Notes under the pieces: generated by a model
Seen by the model: only the letters and a program-made list of their open reading frames with translations
The model's database searches: none
What the model was told of the DNA's origin: nothing
Shown here: positions 6,508 through 7,706 of the stretch, piece by piece
How the letters are laid out: every line of letters begins with the position of its first letter
Numbering within the stretch: position 1 is the first letter of the stretch
Translations under genes and position numbers: made by a program
Assembly: GCA_937859895.1 (NCBI GenBank)
Contig: CALMAV010000599.1
Location: 1,261 to 8,966 of the forward strand
Source: an uncultured Bryobacterales bacterium
GTDB taxonomy: Bacteria; Acidobacteriota; Terriglobia; Bryobacterales; Bryobacteraceae
Reading direction: 5' to 3'
DNA length: 7,706 nucleotides

Positions 6508-7706
6508 TTATATGGACCCGGGATGTGTCCAAGGCTGTCGGTACGGCCGGGCTAAGAGCGCGTTTGCCTCCGGATCACCACGCACTTCACCTTTTTCGGG
6601 ATCCCACTCCAGAGATCGATTCAGCTTCATAGAGTTGTTAGCAAGGATGCATGAAGCCGTCGAGATATAGCCCTCCTCGATGGTTGAAACCGGCTTACTA
6701 CGCGTGTCAATGGCACTCAGGAAATTCTTCATGTGCCCGCGAATAGCAGGGGCGACATGCGTCTCCAGATCCTTCTCCGTGCGGTCCTCCGGGTACTGCT
6801 CGAACTCGTACGTCACATCCTTGTGCACCACGTTTTTTCCATCTGCCGGGGTGAATTCGTAACGGTATACATTTGCCTTCAGCGTGCCCTTATCGCCGTA
6901 GAACGTCGCGCCCCAGGCATCTTTCGGATCCGGCGCGCTGCCCCAGCTGCGGTGCTGCCAGACAACCCGTAAACCGGGATAGTCAAAAGTTGCAATCTGG
7001 GTATCGGAGATATTCGCCTTACTCGCTTTGTCAACCAGAATGCCGCCGGTAGAGGAAACGCGGGTAGGCCAACCGAGGTTCAGCATCCAACGAGTCATAT
7101 CGAACATGTGGACGCACATGTCGCCGACTATCCCATTGCCGTACTCCATAAACGCACGCCAGGTGCGCGGATGCACCAGCGCGTTGTATGGGCGCAGTGG
7201 CGCCGGCCCGGTCCACAGATCGTAATCGAGATTGGGTGGCGGTGCCGTATCCGGAGGGTTTTCACTGGCACGCATGTGGTAATAGCAGTAGAGTTCCACC
7301 AACGCTACTTTGCCCAGTGCTCCGGAACGGATAAAACGGTCACGTGCTTCGATCAGGTGTGGGGTGCTTCGTCGCTGTAGGCCGACCTGAACCACTCGCC
7401 CATATTGATGCGCGGCAGCCACCATCGCTTGCCCTTCGCGGATATCGGCACTGATCGGTTTCTGAACCCAGATGTCAGCGCCCGACCGAGCTGCTTCAAT
7501 CATGATCAAAGCGTGCCAATGGTCTGGCGGATCGATCAGCACCAGATCGAGATCCTTCTGCGCTAGCATCTCGCGATAGTTGTGATACGTGCGCGGCTTC
7601 TTTTTCGATTGCTGACGGGACGCGACGATATCTGCGGCATTCGACAACATCTGCCGATCTACATCACAAAGTGAGACCACTTCTACGGGAGCAACCTGGA
7701 CCAGGC
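6508..7706 (-). CDS. Gfo/Idh/MocA family oxidoreductase (N-terminus beyond the window)
   Basis: NAD(P)-dependent sugar dehydrogenase-like protein. The frame runs off the right edge: a GTG at 7680 is an internal valine, and eight more in-frame residues (LVQVAPVE) precede it, so the GxGxxG nucleotide motif and any signal peptide are missing. About 398 residues are visible. The rest of the Rossmann half shows VVSLCDVD, DLVLIDPPDHWHA and WVQKPIS, the last being the catalytic-lysine motif with Gln where EKP is usual. The C-terminal domain shows DYDLWTGPAP, HPRTWRAFMEYGNGI and GDMCVHMFDMTRWML, whose Asp and His are typical catalytic or substrate-binding positions. Family members from similar bacteria often carry a Tat signal and act in the periplasm, and the exported TIM-barrel gene next door fits this. 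GH109-type NAD-dependent glycosidases belong to the same fold and are an alternative. This is the first visible gene of the minus-strand operon. Confidence 0.93.
   Translation of the reverse strand, partial: LVQVAPVEVVSLCDVDRQMLSNAADIVASRQQSKKKPRTYHNYREMLAQKDLDLVLIDPPDHWHALIMIEAARSGADIWVQKPISADIREGQAMVAAAHQYGRVVQVGLQRRSTPHLIEARDRFIRSGALGKVALVELYCYYHMRASENPPDTAPPPNLDYDLWTGPAPLRPYNALVHPRTWRAFMEYGNGIVGDMCVHMFDMTRWMLNLGWPTRVSSTGGILVDKASKANISDTQIATFDYPGLRVVWQHRSWGSAPDPKDAWGATFYGDKGTLKANVYRYEFTPADGKNVVHKDVTYEFEQYPEDRTEKDLETHVAPAIRGHMKNFLSAIDTRSKPVSTIEEGYISTASCILANNSMKLNRSLEWDPEKGEVRGDPEANALLARPYRQPWTHPGSI

Overview
This window looks like part of a soil-type bacterial chromosome. I place it tentatively in Acidobacteriota: a signal-peptide YVTN beta-propeller next to an RND pump, and a Gfo/Idh/MocA oxidoreductase paired with an exported TIM-barrel protein, are gene types common there. 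That placement is inference from gene content; no rRNA or marker gene is present. The DNA is compact, with moderate GC. No tRNA, rRNA, insertion sequence, integrase or CRISPR array was seen, and no gap between genes exceeds about 150 bases.

Region 1 (1-2175, plus strand) holds the C-terminal 391 residues of an RND efflux permease, cut by the left edge. Its stop codon overlaps the start of a secreted seven-bladed YVTN/YncE-like beta-propeller in an ATGA junction, so the two are very probably co-translated. The pump would export a metal ion or small toxic compound. The propeller would sit in the periplasm with an unknown, possibly pump-related, role.

Region 2 (2187-3800, minus strand) holds a soluble family 2 glycosyltransferase of the DPM1-like type, facing the propeller tail to tail across 11 bases. 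Upstream of it is a 224-residue protein that I do not recognise. Each has a clear Shine-Dalgarno sequence that fixes its start inside a longer open frame. A 144-base gap with a 7-bp hairpin separates them.

Region 3 (3915-7706, minus strand) is a tight three-gene run, read right to left. It contains a Gfo/Idh/MocA oxidoreductase (N-terminus beyond the right edge), a Tat-signal xylose-isomerase-like TIM-barrel protein (31 bases downstream), and a secreted S41 peptidase with TPR-like repeats at its N-terminus (15 bases downstream). The first two fit an exported sugar oxidation and isomerisation or lyase pair. The peptidase shares the transcript by position, but its link to sugar chemistry is unclear.

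I see no proven novel system. The best leads are the RND-propeller coupling, the exported Gfo/TIM-barrel/S41 cluster, and the unrecognised 224-residue protein.
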